From Nymphaea colorata (Eukaryota > Streptophyta > Magnoliopsida > Nymphaeales > Nymphaeaceae), in the NCBI RefSeq assembly GCF_008831285.2, contig NC_045139.1, positions 13,498,354 through 13,562,353 on the forward strand: 64,000 nt of DNA, in the 5' to 3' direction. A program made the translations under genes and the position numbers. The notes under the pieces are model-generated. The model was not told the origin of the DNA and did no database searches. It was given only the letters and a program-made list of their open reading frames with translations. Of this stretch, positions 45,585 through 57,300 are shown piece by piece; the stretch's first letter is position 1; every line of letters begins with the position of its first letter.

Positions 45585-48500
45585 AGAATACACGAGAAGG
45601 CGAGTGGCTGGTGTCATAGATCTTTTGACTATATAGCTTTCCCATTCAATCAACAAGAGTTAAAGTCATTTTGACCATTAAATGAAACTACCAAAGCGGG
45701 TAGTCTGATAAACAGTCATTTTGTGATTCCATAGTACTCAAGAATGTTGGTTGTCAAAAAATGAAAAAAACAAACAAACAAAAACAAAAACCATTGGGTG
45801 GTGGCAACAACTCTTCCTCTTTTTCTTTTAAAGCCTTAATTTTCAGTAGGTTTGACATGACTGCTCCACTCTTCCATAACATGTTACGGATATATTCAGT
45901 CCATCAAAACAAAGGAAGTTACATTCTAGTTCAACTATGTCAGATAATTTCATTAACACAATTTCAGTACTATAAAGCATAAACAACAGTTATTACAATC
46001 AGGTAAACAAAATACACAAGCCAATCTCGGAATGACAAAGTTCTCAATGAAACAATTATTCAAAGAGAAATATGATGGCAGCACAGAAAACTTATGGAGA
46101 ATTCAAGATGTGGAAATGAAAAATGGCACACAAGATATGCCGACTCACGATCATGAGCTTCGTTTCTTTTCTCTTTGGACTGTTTTATTTTCTCTTTCGA
46201 CTGTTCCACATCTGGAACCTTTGTCCTTCCCTTATTCTGATTGCTCTTTTGAACAGGTTTGGCAAGCATTACTTTGATATTTACCTGCGTAACCATAAGT
46301 TCATTAAAAAAAAAACCTTTCATCAAATGCAAAAGTGTGATTTCAGCTATAAGGACCCAAACCTTGCAGCCCTCATCAACCACTTCCTCCTTATTGAAAG
46401 ACTCAATACAAGCAAGAGCAGCCTCACGGGTTGCATAGTTAACAAATGCAAAGTCCTTTCTCTTGGGGTTGTGCATATCCTTTGCAAGTTTGATCCTTTC
46501 TATTTCTCCATACTTTGAGAAGTATTTTTTAACTTTTTCTTCATCCCAAGAAGCTGGAATCCCATTGGCATAAACTGATTTGACCTGCAATGTTGTGCAA
46601 ACATTTAATTTAAGAGAGAGAGGGAGTCTTCCAGGTACACATTGGGCTACAGGTTTGAATGCATCACAGAGCTGGACATTTGGGGGAATGGGGGAAGAGA
46701 GAGAGAAGACAAGAACTACAGGAGCTTCTGTCAGAAGTTTTCGCTCGATCAAGGTAGTTAGTATGCATTTGTTCCTAGTATTCTAAAAACCTCACAAGTC
46801 CACAGCTTTGCTCTTGGCAACATCCAAACCATCTGCACATGCCAGAAAATGAGTAGTTCGAATGATCAACAAGAAACTGAGATAAAAAGGTAGGAAAATG
46901 AAGGCAAAGACTTGAAATCTTATAAGACAAGAAGGAACTTCAGAGTATGAAGGCCCTGATTGTTACATTTTAAAAAAGGAACTATTTTCTGTATAAAGAA
47001 TTATTGGATCAAACTCTTTAGGCAGAAGTGAGTAAGAAAAAGGGACATCAGAAGAACGAGAATTGAGCACATGAAGGTGAGAATGCTGGTACTGAAAAGG
47101 GTGGGGTAGTGGTGGTGATGAAAGGTGGACAATTTGATGACAAAGATCAAACAGTGTGATTGTTTTGGTGTTGAAGAATGACCATAGACGTGGTTTTAGG
47201 TGCACAAAAAGATGGTCAAGTTGCAATGATGGTCTCTGCATTGAAAAGTGGAAGCAACAAATAGTAGTTTGGTGTTAGTGCCGCCGGCGATGGTCTTTTG
47301 GATTGAAAGAGGGGAGATCGTGATGAATCTGGAGATTATGCCAGTGAAGAAGTTGCCATGTGGTGGCAGTGAAGGGCCATGGCAGTGTTACAGTGAGTGA
47401 ACATGCCAAAGATAAATTACAGGGTATATATGGTCACCAAAATAAAAACTAGGTCCTCACTTTGCAATTAGAAAAGCTAGCTTTGTTATTCTATAAATTC
47501 AATCCACAAATACAACTGCTAATATGAAAAGTCACTAGCAGCTAGCAAGAATCCATTTGTAAAAGCTTCTACATAAGGAGAGTGCTAGGCAAAAGTTAAG
47601 AGTAGCATTCCTTAGACAACATAATATGCAAGGTTGAAGTAGCATAAACAAAAAATGCTTGTCAAAGCCAATAAAACCAGATCTTTAATAACAACACAGA
47701 TACTGCAGGTCACCTTGTTACGAGACAAAACGCAGGCTCGGAGAAGTCAACCAAGTATAAGAGAATTAGCATAAAGTCCTTAGGAAAGAGGTCCCAGAGA
47801 AAGAGAAAAACAAAGTGGTTCAATCTAAAAGAACTGAAAATAACAACACCTAGTAAGTTTCCCAATCACACAACCAAGTACCAAGTTAAACTGCAGCTGC
47901 ATCAAATTTCTAGAGCCAACAAATCACTAAATTTGATCAACTTAAAGAAAGAAAAGATGAAGAATCTATCGAGTTTTTTCAACCAAATGCTAGCATTATA
48001 AAGGACATCTCCAAAAAGACCTTTTCAAGCAGTCAACAAGTCACTCAATTTGACCAACTTAGACAAAGAAAAGATGAAAAATTTACCAAGTCTTTGACCA
48101 AATACTAGCATTATAATAGGATATCTCCAAAAATACCTTTTTAAAAACAAATTACTTGTCTAACTTTGAAGTATACATGACTTAGTAACAGAACATAATC
48201 CGTAAAAAAAAAAAAAGCAAAAACAAAAAGGCCACCTTTTCTTCAGAAGTTACAAAAAGGGAGAATTAGAGGAGCACTCATGAACTGAAAGAATGTTGCA
48301 TGACAACAATCATGATCATATTAAAGTAAACATGAACCCATCAGGAAATGGAAATCACATACCTTCTGCATCTCCTCTTCGCCAGGATCATTTAATGGCT
48401 CGGCCCAGGCCACCTTGACATTTCGCCCTTTTCCAAATACATCCTTCTTCTGCAGCTTTCTGTAAGCATTTTGTGCATCTTTATTAGTCTCAAGCTCAAG

Positions 48501-50904
48501 GAATGCAAAACCACGGTTGTGGCCAGGATTATTGGGATCCATCATGACATAAACCGTGTGAATATTCTCAATGCCAATTTCTTGCAATATTCTAATGACC
48601 TGCATCATTCACAAAGTTGGTCCTTAGACACAGTAACAACCGTTAGCAGATGCTAACTTTTACTTATTGATTGGGGATAAGACTTACATCTTCCTTTTTC
48701 CACCTTTTATCAATACTGCCAAGAAAAATAGTATCATTATCCTGAAGAGGAGCTGCTGCACAAGGCTTCCCACACACCTAACACACATCAAAATCAATCG
48801 AAGTGTTAGAATACATTATTTATCAATAACCAAAATGAACAGGCAAAGCATATCAAAATAATAAGGATATGAAAAGAAAAATCTAAATAGTGTGATACTT
48901 GCAGACATTTAAAGTTTGATCAGGAATTCCATAGTAGACATCCATACAAGAAATCAAGTGCAAAGACTTCCTAGCAAGCATGCTTCTAGTCAATAATGGG
49001 AATATAAAGTTAAACATTGAGTCCAAGATTCCAAGTGCTGCGAGGGCTCCTTACTGGTTCTCATTTTAGTCCAGCAAGCATGCATGCAGACACAAAGATC
49101 GGGCAATGCACTACTATTAACAGTGTCATACAACATCAAGCCAATTATCAAGATGCACCCATACTTATTCAACTTGCATAATATGTGTAATTACAAGTCT
49201 CAATCAGGTAGCGGCCAAAAAAAAGAAACAAAAAAATTGCAGGAAAATAAATTTTTTTTACTTAACCCAACCCACTGGCTCCAGCAGAAACAGTGGCAGC
49301 GCACAGGTTTTACCTTATTTACTCGAAAAGGTTGTCAAGAGGAAAGCAGGTTCATATTCACATCAACATTACACCGGCACTAGTCTAAGATAATGATATA
49401 ATGACTAAAGTCGATAAATGTTGCAACTCTAAACGATTCATTATTAACAAGGAAGAAAAATCGAAAATGTCTCAACTCTCGACTATTCCTTAGTAACAGG
49501 GCTTATCTATCACCTAAATCCTCTGCTAAGGATCTTATCTAAACTCGACTACAATGCAACCATCACCAGTTAAAATTTCTCAATCAGAATAGTGAAAGAC
49601 TATTGAGGAACATGATTGCCCCCAGCAATTCATAAGAATGCCTTCCATCACAGGCATCTTCGCCATCCAGAAGACTTATTTAACAGAAAAATTATAAACA
49701 AAATTTTCTTCGTTAATAGAGATTCACCTGTAACTCATATCACTGACAGGACAAAGGAAGTTCTTTCAAAAAATCAGAAAATTTCGCTGCGTCAGTAAAA
49801 TACTCGTGGAAACCAGTACCTCGGCACGAGCAAGCTCATTTATGGCACGTTGAGCTTCATCCGGCTTCGCATATCTCAAGAATGCGTAGCCTTTGTTCTT
49901 CCCGGTCTGACTGTTCTTAATGAGTCTCACCTCCACAATCTCCCCTGCCTTCTCAAATACCTTGCGGATGTCCTCTTCCTTCGCCTCCTTATCCAATCCA
50001 CCTATGAAGATCTCTGTTCTTCTTTTCTTTCTCCGCTCCGCTACCTCGAATTCGTCCACCCACAAGTCCACCCCCATTTTTTCTCCTGATAGTGGCTTCG
50101 GTCCAGCGTCGCCGGCTTGCGCGGCCGTGTCAACCGTCGCTGGCTTCGGGCCTTCATTATCCTCCACCGGTTTCTTTTCTTCGGTCAGCTCCACCGACGC
50201 CGCCTGCACAGGCTTTGCGTCCTCCTCTTTACTAGGCTTCGGAAGTTCATTAGGACTCGAGCTAGGGTTATCTGAATTGGCGGGTGCAGAGACAGGGTTT
50301 GCCGAATTCGTAGAAGCAGGGCTAGGGTTTTCGCCAGCAGGCACTTTCTTCTGCACCGGAACCTTTCTGGTTCTGACGATGACTCTGCGGATAATCTTTT
50401 TCTTTATCTTCGGGGCCGGTTTGTCACCGGATTCAACTCTGGGCGATGTGGACGCCGCAGCTACTCTTTGCACCTCTGATTCGATCGTTTGCGAGTTCCC
50501 AGCTTTATCGGCGGCTTCCGTCTGCGGTGCAGCAGCCTTGGAGTCGCATTTTGCATCCGAAGAAGCGGTTTCACCGGGAATTTCCGGTTCCCGCCCAGCA
50601 GTCTCGACGTCCGGTTCCACCTTAGGTGACGCGCCTGTGCCATCCACTTCAGCTTTGGGTACGGGTTCTGGTGGCGACTCCGACGAGGTGTTGGTGGCCG
50701 GGGGGTTGGGTTCGGCTTGGGTTCGGTTTCAGGCGTAGATGAGGGAGACTTCTTAGGCTTGGCGATGGTTTTGGAGGAGTTCTTCGGGTTGGGCTTCCTT
50801 CCTGAAGTGGTTTTGGGAGAAGTGGCCATCTCCGGCGAGGATTTGTTCTCTGCGGCGGGGGAGGATTTGGGGGGCTGCTTCTTGGCTGATCCTTTTGGAG
50901 GCAT
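39965..50904 (-). CDS. hnRNP Q/R-like protein with three RRMs (At2g44710-type)
   Basis: Exons joined by phase: 50904-49820, 48777-48688, 48599-48363, 46584-46363, 46284-46149, 44601-44443, 43761-43700, 43614-43541, 43357-43284, 43157-43114 and 40010-39965, about 743 aa before an unresolved C-terminus. Start [17 protein letters not shown] long P/S/K- and acidic low-complexity region is followed by RRM1 ([26 protein letters not shown]), RRM2 ([26 protein letters not shown]) and RRM3 ([25 protein letters not shown]). The tail is rich in Y/S/G/R, ending in [12 protein letters not shown]. Such proteins bind RNA in the nucleus. Oddity: exon 1 changes frame at a six-G run on the plus strand (50700-50705). 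Both sides look coding, so one base is probably missing. An internal ATG at 50647 is in the downstream frame. Introns 5 and 10 carry transposons. Confidence 0.85.
40711..41869 (+). mobile_element. Internally deleted hAT element, same family as 16236-19714
   Basis: Ends CAACGTTATC and ACAACATTG. Flanks ATTCTAAG (40703-40710) and ATTCTAGG (41870-41877) are an 8-bp duplication with one mismatch. The left arm has TATCGCACGATACACACTG and AAAAACGCAAAAAGGGGGTG, both matching the full-length copy. A large internal deletion follows. The right half keeps a degraded copy of the last transposase exon (about 40980-41178), including GATGATGAAGA-type acidic repeats, then the AT-rich right arm with TACGACACGGCG. 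It lies in intron 10 of the hnRNP-like gene. At 1159 bp it is non-autonomous and could be mobilised only in trans. Confidence 0.85.
44853..45250. mobile_element. Small hAT-like element in intron 5 of the hnRNP-like gene
   Basis: A perfect 8-bp direct repeat GGTCTTAT flanks it at 44845-44852 and 45251-45258. The right end, reverse-complemented, reads ATATTCACAAATAACG. The left arm has AAAACGCGAAAAA and ATGCGATAAATAAA. The inside shares TTGCCGTATTATACCCG and the adjacent AT-rich arm with the element at 22491-23444. The left terminus does not pair well, so the exact end is uncertain. No coding sequence. Confidence 0.55.
47917..48150. repeat. 117-bp tandem duplication in intron 3 of the hnRNP-like gene
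   Basis: Copies start CAACAAATCACTAAATTTGA at 47917 and CAACAAGTCACTCAATTTGA at 48034. Both continue with AAAGAAAAGATGAA, ACCAAATrCTAGCATTATAA and ATCTCCAAAAA. Identity is roughly 85%. Confidence 0.8.
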
Positions 50905-52032
50905 CGTTCCGGTGGGTGAGAAGTATGGAGGCAAGAAGGAAGGAAGGAAGGAAGGCGAGACGCGGGACGGAAGAAAAGGAACTCACGGGATACGGCGGAA
51001 GCCCGTGGAGGGCCGAAATGAAGTCCCTACTTTCCAGTAATTACTTTTTGAGGAATATTTTGTCCATTAAAGTAAACAAGGAACCCTCGTTTTAAGCAAA
51101 ATTTTCATCCTACGGTCGTCGTTTTTGCATGAAGAGTATATTCGACGTTTTTTCACTCCCATGACCCCGCAAAACCAAAAAATTTACACCTAGAAGAAGG
51201 ATGTGGATGTGGATGTCGATGAGGGGGGAGAGCGACACCGAAGATTCACTCTTCCCGTCATAGGAGACAAATCCGCCCTTCTATTAAACGGGGGCGCAGT
51301 TTGTTACGGCTTCCTGATGCTGATCGAAGTGCCCTTGATGTTAAAATGGAAGACTTTCTTATAAAGCAAAAAATGGAATACATTTACACGTATTGGACGT
51401 GTAAAACATGTACTAGCAACGTAAGCATGATACTAACTGTATAAAATCATTTACATCATGATATATAAGTTTCTGCAAGTTCATGTATGCAATGAGTATT
51501 TATTTTTTTTTTGTTCCAACTTGGGAACTGGTTGACTTTAAACTTCTTTCCTTATGTTTGTCTTATATTTTTTTCCTTTTGTATTTTTTTACTAATTTCT
51601 GACCTTTTAAACTGAGATAGAGGGGCATCGACAACACATTGAAATTATGCAGGCAGTGGACGTGAGTGGATGTAAGAAAGGTTGTGGCATGGATATGCAG
51701 GCAGTACCTGAAGACTTCAATTTTTCATCTGTTTGCACCAGCAGGCCACATGGTATTCTTTTGAGGGACAGACTAAAGTGGCGATAAACGGCACGAAGGG
51801 CAGATATATGTCTAACCTGTTGTCCCTATAATATAAGTGCAGTGCACGCATACGAGTTACTTCAATGGGTTTGTATTTCTGGAGCTTCTTCAATCCAAGT
51901 TGGCCGTGGGCTACTTAGTGCTTTCTTTATCATTTGGTATGGTGATAATTGTTAGTAAACTTTGTTATAGCTACACCAGTTCTCTTCTAAACTTTGGTTT
52001 CCAATCGCAGCCTAATTTTGTTCTTAGTAAAG
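50905..52032. other. Divergent upstream region between the hnRNP-like and AlkB-like genes
   Basis: This 1.1-kb stretch separates two divergently read coding segments. The part next to 50905 has a GGAA run (50935-50955 on plus) in the likely leader of the hnRNP-like gene. On the plus strand around 51650-51782 there is a frame with PEDFNFSSVC and SRPHGILLRD. This resembles the RPG-x-x-LL segment preceding the recognised AlkB exon, but I cannot join it in phase. It may be a decayed or mis-phased upstream exon. Confidence 0.4.
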
Positions 52033-52756
52033 GTTAAAATTGTCGCGAAATGTCGTGAACTTGGAAAGGAATCGGGTGGCTTTTACCAACCAAGTTTCAG
52101 CTTTTGTCAAATGCACCTCCACATGATGTCTCTTGGCAAGAATTGGGATCCGGATATATCAAAGTACGGGGATATCTGTCGACTTCCTGATTATTTCAAG
52201 GGGCTGGTTCAAAAGGTGCTTCAAGTCGCTCAAGAACACCTGAAAAATGACCTAAAACTTGAACTGCCGGAAACGAACCTTGACATTTGCATTGCTAATT
52301 TCTATTCCAAGAGTGGGAAACTAGGGCTCCATCAGGTAACCATAACTGATTTTCTCTTTGCAATCTCATACTATTTGTTTCTCATCAGTCAAGGGTCTGT
52401 TTTTGGTTTCTTATTGGAACTATGCATGAAGGCTTGCACCCTTATCGCATTCTTATCTTCCATTTACGTCTTTGTTAATGCAGGACAAAGATGAAAGCCC
52501 TGAAAGTATACTAAACGGATTGCCTGTGGTCTCATTTTCTTTAGGCGACTCAGCGGATTTCCTTTTTGGGGGGGACAGAAATGTAGACAAGGCCGAGAAA
52601 TGCAGATTGGATTCTGGTGACGTGTTGATATTTGGCGGCAACTCTAGGCGAATATTCCATGGGGTCCCAACCTTGTTTCCAGATACAGCTCCCGAACGGC
52701 TGCTCGAGCAATCAAAGTTGTGGCCTGGACGACTTAACCTTACTTTCAGGCAGTAA
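52033..52756 (+). CDS. AlkB-like 2-oxoglutarate/Fe(II) dioxygenase, C-terminal exons
   Basis: Two exons, 52033-52335 and 52484-52756, join in phase for 191 codons plus stop. Sequence features of the plant At3g14140/At5g01780-type AlkB family: VKIVAKCRELG, GGFYQP, HMMSLGKNWDPDISKYG, then the jelly-roll core. The iron ligands are visible: HxD in LHQDKDE (the intron falls between Q and D) and the distal His in IFHGV. The 2-oxoglutarate-binding Arg is in RLNLTFRQ at the C-terminus. SGDVLIFGG and LPVVSFSLGDSADFLFGG are typical. Such enzymes oxidatively demethylate nucleic acids. Family members have an N-terminal half upstream of VKIV; I cannot identify it. The region is therefore either an incomplete model or a 5'-truncated pseudogene. 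The catalytic part itself is undamaged. Confidence 0.78.
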
Positions 52757-53600
52757 TAGCAGATATTTATCGTTACTGTCGATATGAAGCCCATCAGTCT
52801 TTTATGCATTAGCATGTACGATTGTTAAATCAAGGTGTGCGTGATTCTCCATGCATTTGCAGTTCAGAGAATGTTTTGGCCATCTTGCTGTACAAATCTG
52901 TCCGTTTTCTATGTGTATATTTTAGTTTGCTGCTGTGTTTGATCTAAGATTTTATCTCGGTTCAACCCATAGCGAGGCATGTCTTCGTCTAAAACTTGTG
53001 TGTAGTTTTTTGTCAAGAATTTCACACGGGGATCTATCTAAAAATGCTTTGTGTAAAGGTGGTTTTTTAATTGCCATGGTACCTCCTTGGCCGGAGAGTC
53101 GATTCCTTCACCTCCATTCTATCTGGATAAAGAATACGCCCGCCTAACATTGTCAAATGATATGGCGAACGTTGGAATAAAATAATTGGATACTTTTCTG
53201 ACGCATATATTTCATGTCAGTAAGTGCTGTGTTCCCAAATTTTCTGACGCATATTTGTTCTTTCTCCTCGATAATTATAGCTCCGTCCCAAGAGGAATGC
53301 ATTTTCTGATAGATAGTTAGACTCTCTTTTAACAATAGGGAGTTCTGCCCACCTGACTTTAACTATTTTATGTTTAAATGTCAAGATTTTTACTACACCT
53401 GAACGGGTCTTTCTGTGCAAAAGGAAAAAAACCTTCACACTAACATGCCTTTAATTTTGGATTCTTTGTTCCTCCAAATGGTACCTTTTATTACTTCTCT
53501 TTTCTAAGCACAAAGAACAATAATTAGTTGGATATGCCATTAATAGATTATCCGTGCCAATTGTCGAGATACAGGGAAAAAGGAGACTGTGATCCCAAGA
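52757..53600. other. AlkB 3' UTR and intergenic
   Basis: No gene is seen. Short frames only. The proximal part is likely the AlkB 3' UTR. Confidence 0.4.
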
Positions 53601-53711
53601 TGTCGTGGACATTAATTGAGTTCATGTGCAAGAGTCCCAGTTACAAAGAACGTGCACTCCAGTTGAGTGCATCGCCATCGATGATGGAGAGCAGGTGTTG
53701 AAACGAAGGCT

Positions 53712-53927
53712 TTGTTGGAGACCTGCAATTCTGAACTTCGGAACAGAGCGATCTCCATGGCATTGATCAGGCATGGTGATCCACCTGAGACTTACTTCTT
53801 AGAGGACGGACGTAACGCGTTAATTGATCTGGTCCTTGGAGGATTACTCTGGACGCCAGAGAAGGAAAAGACAGATGAGAATGTACCAAACCATATAGAA
53901 GCCACAGGTAGACCAAGTAGTTCTTAG
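53712..53927 (+). CDS. Unrecognised short open frame with coding-like composition
   Basis: A 71-codon frame contains LRNRAISMALIRHGDPPETY and LEDGRNALIDLVLGGLLWTP. The preceding 100 bases also hold an open frame (LIEFMCKSPSYKERALQLSA) in another phase; a small intron with a GTGTTG donor and AG acceptor near 53695-53708 could join them. I do not recognise the protein and nothing upstream supports a start. It may be an exon fragment, a retrocopy remnant or chance. It is antisense to, and just beyond, the 3' end of the dsRNA-binding gene. Confidence 0.2.
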   Translation: MLETCNSELRNRAISMALIRHGDPPETYFLEDGRNALIDLVLGGLLWTPEKEKTDENVPNHIEATGRPSSS

Positions 53928-54315
53928 AGCAGAAGGCCACAAGCAAAACGAGCCGTTTACATATGCATATATTGATATTTTTTTTTTCCCTACTAAAGAA
54001 ACAAATGAAGCACCACAGTTGCAACAACCTGAAACTAAGCTAATTGTGCTCCAGCCATTTTTATCCTTTTAACGCAGCATAGACTACAAGATTCTACCAT
54101 TTGCAAACAAACTCCATCTGCCAAGTCAAGCAACCACACGAAGAATATGTTATTCTAAGAGACTACGATACTAGAGAGGTGCCTAATCCAGCACATCCAC
54201 ACGCAGAGAGATAGAGAATTCAGTAACAATGCTTCAACTATTCCAGCACCTTCTCCTCTCATCCTGCCTGTAAAGTGTCCACAGGAAGATGCAAAGGAGA
54301 AATCATTGATCTACC

Positions 54316-57300
54316 TCATTTGGCACCATGGGTGGAATCAGTCCCCGTGACAGCCACCCACTTCGCGTCGCTAAACTGTACCTTTACTCCATCTAGAGGC
54401 AGTTTCATATTAAGCAAACGTGGGAACACCACCACATGGTTTTGCAGTTTAGAAGCAGTACTAGTTCCAGCATCGAGTATACTAGATCCTTTTGGCCGTG
54501 AAAGGTTAGAGGCAGATTTGCTCGAAGAGATGGTAGGAGCAGGCAGCAGACGTTCCGAAGTAGATGAAGCGGGTTGCGTGCCCTGAGTTGTAGAGTTACC
54601 AGCGACAAATTGTTCATTCAAATAATTACATATATCGGCAGCAAACTGGGATGAGATTGTCGATTCTTCCTCAGGTCCAAGATGAGATTCATCTTTGTCT
54701 AGGACGTCACCAATGGCAGGTTCTTCCCCTAAAAAGACATGAACAGTTCAAGAAAAGCAATTAAAAACAAAAATCGGGGAATAAAGTAAGAACCTGCGCT
54801 CCAGCCATAGCTGGTTAGTTCCATGAAAGAAAAGCTTGAGACAGGTCATGCACATGGTGTATAAGTTCTTACCACTAGTAAATATGGTACTTTCTTCAGC
54901 TTCATTGTTACAGGTCAAAGAAGACTTGGGTTTCTGTCCATCGGAGACAAGGTTCGTGGTGGAAGCACCAGAACCAGCCGTTACTTGCAGTTTGCATTCT
55001 AAGGAAGGTTTCGATTCTCCTTCAACAAAGTTAATAAAGTAAAATTCTGTAGCAATCAATCAAGGAGAAAAGCGACGATACACAAAAATGCAAAATTATG
55101 CTAGCAAGCTTGAAATGAATAACACACTACGGATAATTCTTATATGACGATGAGAAATTCTTACTATTGTTCACTATGAGACTCCCTTTCGCTACAGTTT
55201 TATCACTTGAGGATGCTTCAGGCTTATAATTCCGTTCATTATTGGCAAGGTTCACTAGAGCATTAGAAATAGTTCCGAGCTGCAGTTTGGAGCTTGAAGA
55301 AGTTCTTGATCCACCTAAAATATAAACAACGTTGATGCAAAACATCAGAAAGATACAACTGCTAAACTGGCTAACACAAGACCGTTCATATAATTCTGTT
55401 TTTTCCCCTTTTCTGATTGTGGTGCTCATACACAAAGTATCCCTAATTTACCAAAAAAAATAAATAGAGGGTAGAAAGTATACGCTCTTTGAGGGCAAAC
55501 CAAGCAATTTTTGCTGCATTTGCCTCTGCCTCTTTCTTTGTTGTCGCAGAATCTCCAGTATAAACTTTACCATCTATCTCAACAGTAGATCGAAAAGTTG
55601 GCAAATGCGATGCCCCAAAACTTTCTGTGGAGTACGTTGGCAAATGTAGACTTCTTTTCTGACTATAGTCCTTTAACATATTCTTGAAAGAAAGAGATTT
55701 GTCCTGCAGAGTTGATATAGTTCAATCAGTTCCCAGCAAACCAAAAACACAATACCACCGGAAGAAAATGGAAAGATCACATAAACTGACCGCTTCTCAA
55801 ACATTACCTCTTGAGTTCCTTCTTCGTGGAATGATGCAAGAGCAATTCTTGCAGCATCATGCTCAGCCTCCCGCACCGTACCAAAAAAATCTGGACTCCT
55901 GAAGCTTTTGCCTTCTACAGTGACTGTGGCACTAAAACGAGGGGCATGAGCTGGCCCTTCTCGAACAAGAGCATAAACAGGCGAACTCCACCTCCTTCCT
56001 TGAACAAATTCTTGTAGGTAGCTTTTGTAATTAAGTTGCATCTCTGCCAGAAAATGCATGATTAAGAGGGAAAGACAAAAGAAATGATCTGATCAGAATG
56101 AAGGGCGAGGAGTTTAGGGAAATAACGGACAATAAATAGGAAGAAAAAGCAATAACTACCGCCAAATTTCTTACTAGACTATCTTTGCCCTACAGTTGAT
56201 TCCAACAGATTTTAAGTATTGGGCACATGTGCCAATCTCAGCTATTTAATAGCAAGGCGAGATCTCGTATTAATACAGGCATAGTGTCAACTTTCAGGAA
56301 GAAGAGTATGAACCCATGAGAGAGAGAGGGAACCTGATGCCATCGCTTCATTCCTTTCCACCAAATTTGATGCGTCTCCTTGACTTCCAGTCTCGGGAAG
56401 TAGATCATTCGGTGACAATTCCTCCGTCCGAGGACTCTTTATTTGCCATTTTGCTAAATCTGTTGAAGCAAATGTGACATGCCCAGACCGGATTAAATAA
56501 ACAAATAAGCTCATATTAAAATAGCAAAAAAAAGAAACAAGGGACTTGATAAAGCTGTAAACAGCCGCAATCAAGCCCCTTTTATGTTTTCCTTTCAAAC
56601 TAGCTCTTGATCCATGGTTTTGCTACTTAATTACTTCTAGAAAATCCTAGAGGCTGACCTGCCATCTTCACGGTTACCGACAGGAATCGTGGCTTGTTCT
56701 GGTGAAGTTCTTTTATATTGGAGAAATGGAGTTGAAAAGACGGTCAGTGACGAGGGTTTCAAATTTTTTTCAATTACTCGATTCTCATTAGAGTTCTGAG
56801 GAAAGCTTACTCTACTTCTTTGCCAGACATTGACCCCATTGTCTTCTAATGGTGACAAGGAACTAAGGAGAAATGTTGAAGTCCATAAGCCTGTATGATC
56901 ATAAGGCTTACATGGATTCCCGAATGAGCTCAATCAGTTGCTCTCCATTCAATACCAAGTAAGAAAACAACCAGAGATGGAACCAATAACAGAAGAACTA
57001 ATGGTCACATAACTCTTGATTAACACGGTGCTCCAACGGGTTGCATGACCATTATTTCGTCGTTACATAATATAAGAGACGTCATATATCATCTTTTTCG
57101 ATGTTTTTGGATGCAATGGAAATGGAATTTCGCATATGCCTCGCCCATCTTCATTCGTAGCAGAGCCTATATTTCTGCCCATATATCGTCCCCGTCAAGC
57201 TCTTGGATTCAGTGGAAATGGTTATCCACGTATGCCTCGTCCATCTTTATTCGTAGTGGAACCTATGTCTCTGATGATTTCCTCTTGGCAGTGGAAATCC

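Noticed and set aside
49920-50738. 272-codon plus-strand frame
   Set aside because: It is antisense to exon 1 of the hnRNP-like gene; Ser/Gly/Phe-rich composition is what the complement of its P/S/K-rich coding sequence gives.
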